From positions 27,245,001 through 27,309,000 of the forward strand of contig NC_135786.1 of NCBI RefSeq assembly GCF_051106095.1: DNA of 64,000 nt. Reading direction: 5' to 3'. The stretch is from Pogona vitticeps. Its lineage: Eukaryota > Chordata > Lepidosauria > Squamata > Agamidae. The position numbers were made by a program, and so were the translations under genes. Position 1 is the stretch's first letter, and each line of letters starts with the position of its first letter. Below, piece after piece: positions 48,751-58,575 of the stretch. The notes under the pieces are model-generated. The model was not told the DNA's origin and made no database searches. It saw only the letters and a program-made list of their open reading frames with translations.

Positions 48751-49033
48751 TCTGTGCCGATTTGGGGATCTTAATCAATCACCCCTTGATGCCCATGCAC
48801 TTCGCTTGCAGGCTCCGGGAGCATAGAGCAACTTTTCGCACCATTCATACGTGTTTGTCTTCACTTGACCCAAGGTCGCGGATCGAGGCCTCCCGAACTC
48901 GGGACCTTCCTGCGCGTTGAAATGGAGGCTCCATTCCTCCAGGAACCCAACGACCTGCAGCAAACGAGTCAAGGGGAACGCTTTCATTTCTGGAAACTTC
49001 TTCCGGTTATGTACACGTCCAGTTGATGGAGCT

Positions 49034-49056
49034 GGGGGTGGGGGTGGGGGAGGGGG
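49034..49056 (+). other. G-quadruplex motif, four G5 runs with 1-nt loops
   Basis: Four runs of exactly five G (49034-38, 49040-44, 49046-50, 49052-56) are separated by single T, T and A bases. This layout favours a very stable parallel quadruplex. It lies about 2.5 kb upstream of the predicted MAFB start site, in non-repetitive CpG-rich DNA. Confidence 0.7.
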
Positions 49057-51346
49057 AATGAAGTGTGGAACTGACGTGCTGTTATCTTGACTGGAGGTTA
49101 TTAAATCGGACCGAGAACCAAAACGTAGGCGACTGTCAAACCGGGAGAAAGGGGAGAAAAGAAAACGTCCGGAGTGCTATAACCCTGGAGTGCAAAAGTA
49201 AATCCCACGGAACTCCACGCTGCTTTACAAGGAAGCGTGCCTGAGATGCTTGCGGGGGGGGGGGCTCTGATCCAAGAAGGTGAAAGGACCGATTTAAGAA
49301 CGGGGTGGGCGCGGAGGTGCCTGCGTGTGGGTAGAGGCCAAGGAACCTATTAGGCGTTCCGCAGATTTGGCGTGGGAGAAATTCAAACAGACTGGCAGGC
49401 CCGTTCATTCCCGCAAAATCCCAAACTTCCCAAGTATGACAAAGAGTGGAGTTTCCCTTTCTCCTAAAAGTTCGGATCCCCATCTCCTTCAGCCGATGCC
49501 CTTTCCCGCTGGGCGACCGAAACAGGCCAATGGCTCGCAATTTGAATCCGCTTCCTTCGCTCCTCGCCCTCCCGGGATTTTCCTCCCTTTCTCGAGCTTT
49601 TGCCCCCTTCTTGGAGAAACAAGCACCGTTTTCTGGGGCACATCACCTTCTCTAACAAACGGGGCTTCTCGGAAGTAACTGCCCTGGGTTTCTAGAGCGC
49701 TTCCTTCTACTTCTCTCTCTCTCCGGCCGGTTTCATCAGACGACTTTCTGCCGCCGCCGCCGCCGTTTTCCAGCTCTCCCTCCTATAATTCAGGTACAGT
49801 AATTTCCATGGGTAGCCCTTCGAAGAGAGCATGTCTAAAGCAGTGGTGGCCAGCGAGGAGATCGTCTGAATAAATCAATGCGTGTAGGTCTGAGATAACA
49901 CAAACTAAGATCCTTCTGTTCTCACGTTACTGTGAGGAGTACGGCGTGGGCAAAGGGGACGAACCCAGCTTTTAACCTTTACGGTACATCGCATTCTTTA
50001 TTGGGCGATGCCTCAAGGTTCCTTGCTTAAGAGAAAATAAAAACCACGTCGCCTTATTCTACGAAACAGTTCGATAACTAATGTTGATTTTAAAAAGATT
50101 AGGAACAAGTGCAAAGAGGGTTGCCTTTGCCTCATGAACTAATAGGGATCCTGGTTCTTGGCTGAGCGAAAAACCCCTCGATCGGTTGGCCTGGAATAAT
50201 AATAAGGCAAAGGAGGCGGTAAACTTTATTGGGCGTAAACAGCAGGGGGAGATAGTAATGCGCAGCCATCGCACGTGAGAAAGGACGACACGGAGGACGA
50301 CACGGATCGCGAAAGCTGTGCTAGGGTAGTGAGAAGGATCTCTCTCCAGGCAGAGAGAAACCTGCAGTTTTTGTCCCCCGAGAACGGCCGAGGCTTCACC
50401 TCCTTACCCGGCTGGTTTTTAATTCCAAGCCGACAGCGCGTTTTTCTTCACGCGGCCACTTGGGGTCGCGCTTTATGTCCGTTTGGAGCACAGCAGAGCC
50501 GCCGCGAGAGAAGAAGGGGAGGGGAAGGAGCTAGACCGCCTTAATCTCCCTTAATCGTTACAAAATGTTTAAACAAAAACACCCTCGATGGAGCCCCCCC
50601 ACCCCTTCCACATACTTACACGCACGAGAGAGAGAGAGAGAAAAAAATAGTGCAACATGACTTCTTCTTTGCATTGCCGTTATTGCAGAAGGGGAAATCA
50701 CGGAACCTCCCCAGAAGTGTAAAACCACAGCGCTGATTTCCCCTTTCCCGCACCGGGGGCTCCACAGCGTTGCTGTTTTGCAAGCCCTTTCTAACGTCAA
50801 GGAGGGGGGAGGAAGTCTCTCCGCTTCCCTTGCAACGCGCACATGCGGGACGGGCGCGCCTACGATTGCAAGGCTCTTGCCCCGTCGGGCTCCGGTTCCA
50901 CAGACGCGAACGCCTGCACGCAAGGAGACCCGCGACTCTGCTTGCCGGAGTCTTTCTGCCCAAACCTCCCACTCCTCCTCCCCTCCTTGCGGGCAAGAAA
51001 AGTTGCGATCTCTCACATTATCGCTGCCTTTTCTTTGTGTGCAAAGCGATCCCGGTTTCCAGGACTATCATGGGGGGGGGGGGGAGGCGTGGCGGGGAAG
51101 GGATATGAGTGGTTTCCCGGAAGGAGTTTAAGAACACCAGAGCAGTTCAGAAAATTCGATACCCAACGACGGGCAGGGCACGAGGGCTCGGCCTGGAACC
51201 GTCGATTACAAAGCCATGGACAGGGGCTGGAAGAGGCCGGGGAGATGAAACCAGGAAAGATCAGCCGGTCAGCCCCGCTCGCCTTCGGATTGCCGCCGCC
51301 GCCGCCGCCGCTGCTGCAAAAGCTGGTCCTCCCCAGCTGCTCATCA

Positions 51347-51354
51347 GCTGACTC
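51347..51354 (+). promoter_or_regulatory. Possible half Maf recognition element near the promoter
   Basis: GCTGACTC, preceded by TCATCA, matches the core half of a T-MARE and lies about 145 bp upstream of the TATA box. Large Maf genes are known to autoregulate, so a proximal half-site is plausible. An 8-bp match in GC-rich DNA may still be chance. Confidence 0.3.
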
Positions 51355-51496
51355 TGCCCGCGAGCTGTCACCCTGCTTCCAAGCCCGGGCCCCGCCCCCT
51401 CGGCTACCCCAGGAACTCCGCGTCCGAAGCGCGGTTGGTCGGCGCACTCGCCCGGCCCCGCCCCTTTCGCCCCGGTGTCATCGGGAGCCAAAGCAA

Positions 51497-51502
51497 TATA
51501 AA
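51497..51502 (+). promoter_or_regulatory. MAFB: TATA box of MAFB core promoter
   Basis: TATAAA, followed by GGCGCC, sits 880 bp before the start codon in a GC-rich setting. Two GC boxes (ccccgcccc-type, near 51390 and 51455) lie 40-110 bp upstream. By the usual 25-30 bp spacing, transcription should start near 51,525-51,530. That gives a leader of about 850 nt with no obvious intron. Confidence 0.75.
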
Positions 51503-51526
51503 GGCGCCGAGGCGGCCGGCTTGGCG

Positions 51527-52376
51527 AATCACAGCTCTTCACTCCGCACTGGAGGCTGCAGGCGGGGAGCCGAGCGCCCATCGCTGCGGAGCTCGCTCGC
51601 TCGCCCGCTCGTCCTCCCTGCCTCCCGCCCGCCCGCGTCGCCTTCCGCCTGCCCGCCCGCCCGCTTCCCAGAGCGATCGCAGCTCTGCAGCCCAGCGGCC
51701 GCCCCGCATGCGAGGCGGCACAGCCAGCGCAAAAAAAAAGTTACTCCTGCGATCGCCGTCGCGCTAGTGGGCGGAGAAGAAAGCCGGACTTACAAACAAA
51801 AGCAAGAGAACGCTTATTATTATTATTGTTCTTTTTCTTGCATTTTTCCCCCTGCAAAGAGAGGGGGAGGGAGAGTGCGTGAAACACAACCGTTAATAAT
51901 AGCAACAACTTAGCTTCGCAGGATTTTTTTTTTCCAGTCCACTCACTCACTCTCTCTTTTTTTTTCTTCAAGAAAAAACCCTCTCCTTTTTCTTTTGCCA
52001 GCGGGTTTCTGGCAAGAAGAAGAAAAGCTTGGCACCTCGCTCCTGCCGCCGCCTCGCTCCCTTCCGTACTTTGCTCCCCTTTTCTTTTTTTTTGCATTGC
52101 ATTGCAGCCTTCCTGCAAGAGAGAAGGCAGGGGAGAGCGAGCAGCGCGTCGCCCTTCTCCCTGCGGTGTCGCTGGGTCCCTCCAGGACGTGGCTTAGCGG
52201 CGGCGAGGCGGAGACGAAAGAAAGTTTTATTCGGGCTGGCTGGCACTCGGGAGGTTTGGACCCTGGAGTGAGGCGGCGAAGCAGGGACCCCCTCCTCCTC
52301 CTCCTCCTCCACTACCTCCTCTGGGCTCCCTCTCCGTCGGGAGAGAGGAGACTCTTCCTCCCCCACCCCCAGCGCG
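51527..52376 (+). other. MAFB: MAFB 5' untranslated leader (inferred)
   Basis: The segment runs from the position expected for the TATA-driven start to the MAFB ATG. It is GC-rich at first and pyrimidine/poly-T rich around 51,925-52,100. It holds only one ATG (51708), which opens a 19-codon uORF. The exact start site is inferred from the TATA position. Confidence 0.55.
51708..51767 (+). CDS. Short upstream ORF in the MAFB leader
   Basis: This is the only ATG between the predicted start site and the MAFB start codon. It encodes 19 residues (MRGGTASAKKKLLLRSPSR) and stops at TAG, 610 nt before MAFB. The start context is weak (C at -3, C at +4), so leaky scanning or reinitiation could let ribosomes reach MAFB. 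No peptide function is claimed. Confidence 0.4.
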   Translation: MRGGTASAKKKLLLRSPSR

Positions 52377-53351
52377 ATGGCTGGCGAGCTGAGCATCGGC
52401 CCCGACCTGCCCACTAGCCCTCTGGCCATGGAGTACGTCAATGACTTTGACCTGATGAAGTTCGACGTGAAGAAGGAGCCCCTGGGCAGAGCGGATCGCT
52501 CGGGCAGGCACTGCACGCGCCTCCAGCCGGCTGGATCGGTCTCCTCCACCCCCATCAGCACCCCTTGCAGCTCGGTGCCCTCTTCGCCCAGCTTCAGCCC
52601 GACCGAGCAGAAGACCCACCTGGAGGACCTCTACTGGATGGCCAACAGCTACCCGCAGATGAACCCCGAGGCCCTCAACCTCACCCCGGAGGACGCGGTG
52701 GAGGCCCTCATCGGCTCCCACCAGGTGCCCCAGCAGCTCCAGAGCTTCGAGACTTTCCGGGCTGCGGCTGCCCACCACCACCACCATCACCACCATCAGC
52801 ATCACCACCATCAGTACCCCGGGGTGACCCACGAAGACCTGTCCGGCAACGGGCATCCCCACCACCACCATCACCCTCACCATCACCAGCCGTCTCCCAC
52901 CCCTTCCACTGCCTCCAGCTCCTCCCAGCAGCTCCAGAACACGCACCAACCTCACCCCTCCTCCTCCTCCTCTTCCTCCTCTTCGTCTTCCAGTAGCGTG
53001 GAGGACCGGTTCTCCGATGACCAGCTGGTCTCCATGTCAGTGCGAGAGCTGAACCGGCACCTGAGGGGCTTCACCAAGGATGAGGTGATACGCCTCAAGC
53101 AGAAGAGGAGGACCTTGAAGAACAGAGGCTATGCCCAGTCTTGCAGGTACAAGCGGGTCCAGCAGAAGCACCACCTGGAGAACGAGAAGACCCAACTCAT
53201 CCAGCAGGTGGAACAGCTCAAGCAAGAAGTGACCCGGCTGGCCAGAGAAAGAGACGCCTACAAGCTCAAGTGCGAGAAACTGGCCAGCAATAGCTTCCGA
53301 GAGGCCGGATCCACCAGTGACAACCCGTCTTCCCCGGAGTTCTTCATGTGA
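52377..53351 (+). CDS. MAFB: Transcription factor MafB (large Maf bZIP), complete single-exon form
   Basis: This 324-residue protein is a large-Maf bZIP transcription factor. It binds Maf recognition elements (TGCTGAC/TCAGCA type) as a dimer in the nucleus. Family roles include monocyte/macrophage differentiation, hindbrain segmentation, podocytes and pancreatic endocrine cells. The N-terminal transactivation domain carries [16 protein letters not shown] (residues 15-30), and a SUMO consensus VKKE lies at 31-34. The phospho-cluster S54, T58, T62, S66, S70, S74 is the GSK3-type degron region. HLEDLYWM is at 81-88 and [17 protein letters not shown] at 96-112. His tracts (133-145, 162-170) and a 13-Ser tract (195-207) form the linker. 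The extended homology region spans about 208-236, the basic region about 241-262 ([17 protein letters not shown]), and the leucine zipper about 263-302. The C-terminus is SSPEFFM. MAFB is preferred over MAF because of [13 protein letters not shown] after VKKEP. Human MAFB is 323 aa from memory, so this looks full length. The start has G at -3 and +4, with no in-frame upstream ATG before the leader stop codons. Confidence 0.98.
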   Translation: MAGELSIGPDLPTSPLAMEYVNDFDLMKFDVKKEPLGRADRSGRHCTRLQPAGSVSSTPISTPCSSVPSSPSFSPTEQKTHLEDLYWMANSYPQMNPEALNLTPEDAVEALIGSHQVPQQLQSFETFRAAAAHHHHHHHHQHHHHQYPGVTHEDLSGNGHPHHHHHPHHHQPSPTPSTASSSSQQLQNTHQPHPSSSSSSSSSSSSSVEDRFSDDQLVSMSVRELNRHLRGFTKDEVIRLKQKRRTLKNRGYAQSCRYKRVQQKHHLENEKTQLIQQVEQLKQEVTRLARERDAYKLKCEKLASNSFREAGSTSDNPSSPEFFM

Positions 53352-53353
53352 GT
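53348..53353 (+). promoter_or_regulatory. MAFB: 5' splice donor overlapping the MAFB stop codon
   Basis: GTGAGT starts at the third base of the last Met codon and contains the TGA stop (53349-53351). Unspliced RNA would therefore end at EFFM, and spliced RNA would read on into 55434. The hexamer is the consensus mammalian-type donor, but the exon side (CAT) is only average. Confidence 0.6.
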
Positions 53354-54005
53354 CCATTTAAACAAACAAACAAAAAATTAAAACCAACCGAAGCTCCCAC
53401 CCACCCGCTCCCCACTTGTCCCCCCTCTCCCGTCTGCTGACATCTCCACCCATTTGTCCTCCTGAGCAGAAAGAGTGTCAGAAGAATAAACCAGAGGCCT
53501 GGGGTTGGGGGTGGGTGGGTGACCGATCTACAATCCATGACTGCGAAGTCTTTGCAGCCTCTTGCCCTCTTATTAATTAGCCGAATGGGAGGGGAGGAGA
53601 GGCAACTTTTCATCTTAGTTGGCCAGCTAGAGAGAAAGAGAGAGAAATGGGGAGGAAAGAGACAGAAGTGGGCTAGGAAAGAAGAGGACTGGTTGAAATA
53701 AAATGTTTTATACCAATCGATTGCTTGCTTGTAGAACTTTAACCTGGACTTTGCAGAGCGAAAGGATGGACACTGGACAAACCATCTAGATTACCTGCTT
53801 TGGAGTTCTTTTTAACAAAAAGGAAGAAGGAAGAAAGAAAGAAAAGAGAGAGAGAGGGAGCATGCACAATTTCTCTGCAAAAGGAGAGGACAATATATGC
53901 AGACTCTTCATATATTGCCTACCTTGAGAGAAGAGAGACAGAATTCACATGGGACAGTTTCTGTGCAAGAGGGGGGGGGGGAAGAGGGAGGGAAAGAAAA
54001 TGTAA

Positions 54006-54007
<2 letters not shown>

Positions 54008-54044
<37 letters not shown>
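54008..54044 (+). repeat. GA dinucleotide repeat in the MAFB 3' region
   Basis: About eighteen GA units, within the presumed 3' UTR (or the intron of the candidate long form). Confidence 0.9.
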
Positions 54045-54046
<2 letters not shown>

Positions 54047-55433
54047 CTCCTGGGTTTTATTGCCTGCTTGGTTATATAGAAAAAAATACGAAAAAAATCT
54101 GCATTAAAAATATTAATCCTGCATGCTGGACATGTATGGTAACTTCTATTTTGTACCATTTTCTTGTTTAAACTTTTCGCATGTCGTTGGTCATTGACCA
54201 TAGCTTCTTCTCTTTTTCCCCCCTGTTCATTTGTCTTCTTTCATTGGGTAAGAAAATGTCATGAGTTATATATAAAAAGTCCTCTTTCTACTGCTCATGC
54301 AACTGTTTGTTCCTATTTCTCTAATTATTGTTAATTTTTTTATTAAAAAAAAGCTGGGCTCCATCCACCATGAACCTCTCTTGTGCGTGCCCCACTGAAA
54401 TGAACAGAGGCTGTGTGCGAGAGTAGGTTTGGTGGATTGGGCCCTCTGTTAGCTTGTAAATATCAGCCACATCAACCCACACTGGGCAAAACACAAGAAC
54501 ATTTCAGCAGGCTGGTTTTCAGTGGTTTTGATCATTCTTAAACTAAACTAATCTTGTGTGTGGGTGGGGGGGTGAGATTTCTGGGCATTTTGCATTCAGA
54601 AAATAACTTTGTACATTTGGTGCACTTTTAAGAGCTGTTACTTCTTTTTTAAAGTTTAGTTTTCATTTTGGTTTTTGTTGGGGCAAAAAGTCATACAGTA
54701 TAGCCAACTTTTGAACATCCCAATGTTAAGTATACTTGGAAGTCAACTTCTGTGAAAATTAGGAGAGTTGATGAGTTCATGTGATTATAAAGAAATTAAG
54801 TTCCACTAAAGTAAATTAAAGTGAACTTTCAAGGAATTATTTTTTGGGAAAGGTGTCCTTCAGAAAGCAATTTTTAAAAAATCTGTAATCCAGGAAGAAT
54901 AATATTTAAAGTGGCAGTACATGAATTTGCTGAGGTTTAACTGCAACCCATCATTCCATGTGCCTATTCCCTTTGGGCTACCTGATTTTATCATACACTC
55001 AGGAAAATAAAATCGATTAGAACTGGCTGTTACTTTTTGCCTCTTCTCTCCCCCTCACCCCAGTAAGAATTAGTCACCTCTTAGTCAAGTCCATTTCAGT
55101 AGCTGAGACCTGAGCAACTCAATTACTGTACTTAGGTTCTGATTGGAGCTAAGTTGGTCAGTGTTAAGAGTATGAATAAATTCTGAATGCATAAAAAACA
55201 GCTCAGCATTTTTAAAAAAGAAAATTGTTTTGAAGACACAGACTTCACTTTTTCAAAAGTATTCTTTTGCAATGTTTAATCTGCTTCTTCATGCAGCCAG
55301 TGAGAGTTTAGCCAAATTTTCTAGCAACTACTAATAGTTAACAGTTTTGAGTCTTATGGGTGTTCTATTATAATTTTTTTCCCTTGTTTGTGTTTTTCCT
55401 GTTTTGTTTTTATTTTCCCTCTTCCTCCTGCAG

Positions 55434-55479
55434 GTCAGTAAAAGGATTTTACGTTGCACTGACAAAAATACCAAAATGA
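55434..55479 (+). CDS. MAFB: Candidate alternative second coding exon of MAFB (long C-terminal isoform)
   Basis: What is seen: a long pyrimidine tract ending in cttcctcctgcag (to 55433) forms a strong 3' splice site. The MAFB stop region reads TTCAT|GTGAGT, with the donor at 53348, so the intron would be 53348-55433 (2,086 bp). Joining AT to the exon's first G restores the terminal ATG codon. The frame then continues TCA GTA AAA and on to TGA at 55477-55479, giving EFFM followed by SVKGFYVALTKIPK, 14 extra residues. Known in the family: c-MAF has short (ending EFFM) and long isoforms made by splicing at the equivalent position. Inferred: this MAFB keeps the same switch. The downstream sequence, about 55.48-55.89 kb, would be its 3' UTR. 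Against it: the exon is short, and no transcript data can be seen here. Confidence 0.6.
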
Positions 55480-58072
55480 AAACCTTTATTTTTTAGTTTC
55501 CTTTTAGGGATTGCTGGCACTGCTGGCCGGATGCATTTTAAGTTTGTATTAGTTTATAAATTAACAGTAATACCAAGAATCGTGATAAATGAAAAGCATG
55601 GTGCTTGCCGTTCTAAATATTGTGGATATTAATAGTCATGCATCAGAAAAATACCCCCTGAGCTTTTGGGTTTTTACGGATTCAACTGTGTTGAAGTCGC
55701 AATATTGCAACTGCAGAAACAAAAAAAAATATACTGTTTTTATTTCATGTAAACATTCTGAAGGGATCAATTTCAAATCCTGCTTATGATATGAAAAAAA
55801 TATTAAAACACCTCTTGGTCTTATTGTAGTTGTATTCAGACTGGTTTCTGGTTTTTCTTTTGTTATTAAAATGTTTTCCTATTTTTGCTTATTAATATCA
55901 TTGAAATGGAATTTTCTTTGGAGGGTGTACTTTTCTCTTGGACTGAATTAATGCACCGGGGTATCTCTTAATATTTAAGTCTAAATTCATCAAATCAGAT
56001 GCACTCTATACTACTTCAAGTAATGTTTATTTCCCTGTTTAATCTGCAAGCTGAGTAAACTAGTGTGTTGCTTGTCTTTTACTCAGAAAAGTGCCACATG
56101 TTAATTGGATGTACCATCCATAGGATTATAATAACCTTCTTACCATCCCACTAGGAGTTGCTGCTGCTACTACTACTGTTAAGCCACACGTGAGTCAGCT
56201 TGCAGTAATTAATAGTCAGGGTACAGGGTAATAATCTAACAGACTCGTTTGAGTTGAAACTGCACCACCAGTAAACTGTGACATGGTTTAGTCTTTTTAT
56301 GTTCCAGATTGCAGTAAGTGGCACCCTGTTTCTACACATGTTTTCCTGGAAGCAAACACCATTGCTTTGAACAAGTGCTTCCACTTTTTTAAAAAATAGG
56401 ATGAGGCTATAAGACACCAATTTTAGTTTGGGGAGGATAGTCCTACAGGCTTTAATTGTCTTTAATTTGGAGGGGCGGGGTTACCAGGCACAGAGGCAAT
56501 GCTGGGAGCATCTGTTGCTTTGAAACAGACTTCTCTGTCCATTTTAGGGACAGGGCAAGATTTAACCCCGGTAGAACTCTATCAATGCCTAAGTCCCCAC
56601 AGGCCATTCCACAGGCCCAATGAAATTACCCCCATTTTCCAATTGAGTGTAATCTCTTGGCCTGCCCGCCTGCCCTCCCTTAAACCGGTTTCAAGGCACT
56701 GAACTTAATACTGTAAAGATAATATAATCCTATATATTTTTTAAAAAGAGAATGCCATGACTTTCTGTACTCAACGCCACCTTGCAATAGCGTTTACATC
56801 TAAGCGTGCCTTCTCATGGGAACCGGGACATTTCGGGGATCGTGGCCGGTTGAGGCCGCAATAAGTGCTGGGCTGGACGAATCCTTGGAAATCAACGCAA
56901 TTTAGTCTCGGGGAAAGGCGGTCTAGGGCGGTGGGGGGAAGGAATCTACCGTCTCGGTACAGAAGCAGTATCCCCGTCCCTTTTGCATGGACCACTGTGG
57001 GTCGGTCTGTACACTAAATTAAATCCCCGACGGGGGTGGAACACGAGGTGACCTTCATCCTTCTCAGTATAAGGAGGCACTTGCGTGGAGTCACCAGCAG
57101 TCCTTCCCAAGGCTTGCTGGCTGCGACTGGGGTGTTATAGGATCCGGGTGCACCGAGTGTATTTCCTTAGGCTGGCCCCCTCCATACAGCCTCCGATGGC
57201 TCTTTTCCTCGGTTCACCTCCTCCACTCGCCGCCACAGGCCATTCCTGCTTTCCCACGTTAGGCTCCTCTGTCAACTCCTCCAGCTGTGGCTCGCGGTGA
57301 AAATTGATCAAGAGATGTCTCGTTTGAAGGCGGCGAGAGGTGATCCGTGTTTTCTCCCTCGAATCCCGACAGTGTCCAAACCGGGTGTGTGTGCTCTAAA
57401 ACACGAGGGTGATATCCAACATTTCTACTCTTTTTCTTGGGTGTGTGTGTGAAATCCTCTGATTGTGAACTGAACCGATTTCGGTACACCAGAGGAGAAA
57501 AGAGTGGGTCTCAACTTCCGTCGGTTCAGGATCGAGGTCCAAGTTTGGGACAAAGATGGGCTGACATTTCCTGGAAAGCAACCCTCCGCCACCCGCTTCC
57601 GAATTTGCGTGGCATATTATTTCCAAAAGCCTCCGGCCTTCATTCTCCGATCCTGACTTTAGGTTTGAGTCATAACAAATCCGAAAGCTTTTCAGGCGCC
57701 ACAAGGCGCTTCGTCGTTTCTGCAGCCACCCAGGCCAGCAGGCCTCTTCCGTCGTCCGCCGACTTCGCTGAGGGTGACACTCAACACTTCACGCTTACTC
57801 ACAAGGAAGCCTCGCTGAGGTAAAGGGGACTGTCTCCCCGAGGAGGCGCGTGGTCAGACTCCTAGCCTTACGCATACTGAGGAGGAAAGTCTCTTAAACG
57901 TAATGGGAAATTCCCTGAGAAAGGAAGCTTGCTGAGGAAAAAGTGCGCTATTACTCCTCAGTAGGCGCATCCCCATTGATTCCAACACGGCATGGCTGGC
58001 AGTTTGCAAGTACGAAATCTCAGCCTTGGGGGTATGCTTCTGTGTTTGAAAGTTCCCACTAAAACCCGGAGC

Positions 58073-58105
58073 GTGTGTGTGTGTGTGTGCGCGTGTGTGC
58101 GTGCG
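58073..58105 (+). repeat. GT/GC repeat
   Basis: A short alternating purine-pyrimidine run (gtgtgtgtgtgcgcgtgtg) with Z-DNA-type composition. A similar run lies at 59,088-59,118. Confidence 0.85.
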
Positions 58106-58494
58106 CAAATCCTTATCTCCTTTTGACATTTCCAGTGTGAGACAAAGAGATCACGATCGTGAGTGGGGAAAAGTCGGGACTCAGTGGACTGTAGTGGGGA
58201 AAGCGGCACAACTGCACCGCGAAATAGTCCCTTTGAACGATGGATCGCTGGAATGCTGGCAATGGTGGACACAACCGCACTGGAAAGAGAGGGCCTTGGG
58301 AAGTCCAGTCTGGCTTGTAGGTAAATTGGGAGGTGGAGAGGAGAGCCACCCCAGTCCGACACATGTACAACCCCAAGCAAGGGACAGCAGGCCTTGCAGA
58401 GCAAAAGAGGGAGCAAGTGGAGGGCTTTATCTCCCCCCCCCCACACCGACGGAGGCACGCTCGGGCTGTCGGAAGGCCTAAGAGGAATATTGTT

Positions 58495-58575
58495 CGTGGG
58501 AACTGCCATTGCATATTAATGTCCTCCCATGCATGCATTGAATAAATCACTGAAGCTAATTGAGCAACGTCCCCC
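58495..58575. promoter_or_regulatory. Candidate enhancer core downstream of MAFB
   Basis: gcatattaatgtcc, cccatgcatgcattgaataa and gaagctaattgagcaac form a short A+T-rich island with octamer- and homeodomain-like motifs inside CpG-rich DNA, about 5.2 kb after the MAFB stop. Confidence 0.35.

Larger units (their letters stand above)
43210..50250. other. MAFB upstream flank: CpG-rising, repeat-poor, no gene
   Basis: Apart from the microsatellites, palindromic MITE fragments, SINE, G-quadruplex and C-MARE-like site listed separately, I see no coding signal. Frames up to about 200 codons at 47.2-47.9 kb come from GAAA/GGAA repeats and CpG-rich DNA. Confidence 0.6.
50250..53350. promoter_or_regulatory. 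CpG-island-like region over MAFB promoter, leader and coding exon
   Basis: CpG dinucleotides and GC boxes are dense from about 50.25 kb through the end of the coding exon, in contrast to the A+T-rich desert before 43 kb. The stretch also holds GCC and poly-G runs, for example near 51,070 and 51,293. Edges were judged by eye, without a computed CpG ratio. Confidence 0.65.
53352..55890 (+). other. MAFB: MAFB 3' untranslated region / intron of the candidate long form
   Basis: A+T-rich unique sequence follows the stop codon. Candidate polyadenylation hexamers are AATAAA at 53697-53702, ATTAAA near 54341, and ATTAAA near 55802 and 55865. A GA repeat (54010-54044) lies inside. Mammalian MAFB has a 3' UTR of roughly 1.5-2 kb from memory. 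The last two hexamers would suit both the unspliced form and the candidate spliced form. The true cleavage sites cannot be chosen from sequence alone. Confidence 0.55.

Noticed and set aside
50843-51913. 356-codon plus-strand frame over the MAFB promoter
   Set aside because: It is open only because of high GC content. It crosses the TATA box and predicted start site and has no family features.
52227-52955. 242-codon minus-strand frame opposite MAFB
   Set aside because: It is the antisense shadow of the His/Ser tracts and GC-rich codons of MAFB.
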